From Margaritifera margaritifera (taxonomy: Eukaryota > Mollusca > Bivalvia > Unionida > Margaritiferidae): 64,000 nucleotides of DNA. This document shows positions 63,615 to 64,000 of the stretch, piece by piece (the first letter of the stretch is position 1; every line of letters starts with the position of its first letter). The notes beneath the pieces are model-generated. The model made no database searches. It saw only the letters and a program-made list of their open reading frames with translations, and was not told the DNA's origin. The stretch lies in NCBI GenBank assembly GCA_029931535.1, contig JAQPZY010001628.1, forward strand, positions 3,858,501 to 3,922,500, in the 5' to 3' direction. Position numbers and translations under genes: made by a program.

Positions 63615-64000
63615 TGTGCAAGAAAAGAGACAAATAGAATTATGAAGTACATGAACGCACAAACAATTGAGAATAAGCAAGAAGATAAAGAAATGAACAT
63701 TACAAGAGTGTAAGATTTTAAGTACAAATAGAAAAAATTACCCGTTTTCATTCCAAAAGTGATACTTCGTTTCGCGTGTGGACATCTTGACTATAATTAA
63801 ACCAGGAAGTCAAAAGCAGCTGTTGTGCGTAAATTACAAGAATGACGGATGCTACTTTTGAATAGGGGTTTAGTGTTGTCATTAGATGGAACAATGAAGC
63901 AATTATCTTTTTAATATCTCGCCCTCAGGCGCACATATTGAACTTTCAACATAGCTGATAAGCCACTGATCTCCACCAATTATAGGACTTGAGACAATGA
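63615..64000 (+). repeat. Direct repeat R2, copy 2 (runs off the window)
   Basis: Homologous to 62565-62822 with an insertion of about 110 bases in the middle. It continues to the right edge, so its end is not seen. Confidence 0.75.

Overview
The window looks like AT-rich, repeat-loaded, gene-poor nuclear DNA from an animal, most likely a marine mollusc and probably a bivalve. The evidence is a spliced metazoan GPCR exon, no operons, many tRNA-derived SINEs, hAT and TA-flanked MITEs, three kinds of decayed non-LTR retrotransposon, and a nuclear-receptor-site-like repeat of a type I associate with bivalve genomes. The species call is inference; no rRNA or mitochondrial marker is present.

The one gene I can support is an orexin/allatotropin-type receptor whose first coding exon lies at 12142-12534 (+). 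It covers the glycosylated N-terminus, TM1, TM2, ECL1 and the start of TM3, and ends in phase 0 at a clean GTAAGC donor. I found no later receptor exon in the following 51 kb, so that stretch is either a very long first coding intron or includes the end of the gene in exons I missed. A weak candidate 5' exon of an unknown gene lies on the minus strand at about 47269-47475.

Layout: 1143-4500 holds two dimeric tRNA-SINE insertions flanking a broken Ty3/Gypsy gag-protease fragment (about 2700-4193). 4853-4991 is a 35-bp minisatellite, and 5090-6640 is a diverged array of about 310-bp units with a perfect inverted nuclear-receptor site. 6640-12141 has no recognised gene. 12711-36400 holds TA-flanked and hAT MITEs, SINEs, minisatellites and AT microsatellites. 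37925-42556 (-) is a YMDD-type LINE carrying three later insertions or expansions: an AT microsatellite in the RT domain, an hAT MITE and an ISL2EU-like MITE. 44633-49868 is dense in tandem arrays (44, 22, 51, 60, 54 and 45-bp units) and includes two TA-flanked MITEs. 50316-50598 and 56392-56629 are hAT MITEs with perfect 8-bp target duplications. 57780-61060 (+) is a nearly complete but decayed APE-type LINE ending in a C2H2 finger. 61385-62050 (-) is a Jockey-like RT fragment. Unclassified dispersed repeats lie at 53215-54290, 18560-18870, 62045-62570 and 63615-64000.

I see no CRISPR, operon, defence locus, true tRNA or rRNA gene, and no convincing new multi-gene system. The most useful leads are the receptor exon, the dimeric SINE, the nested LINE between TAA-type microsatellites, the minisatellite cluster, and the repeat-borne nuclear-receptor motifs.
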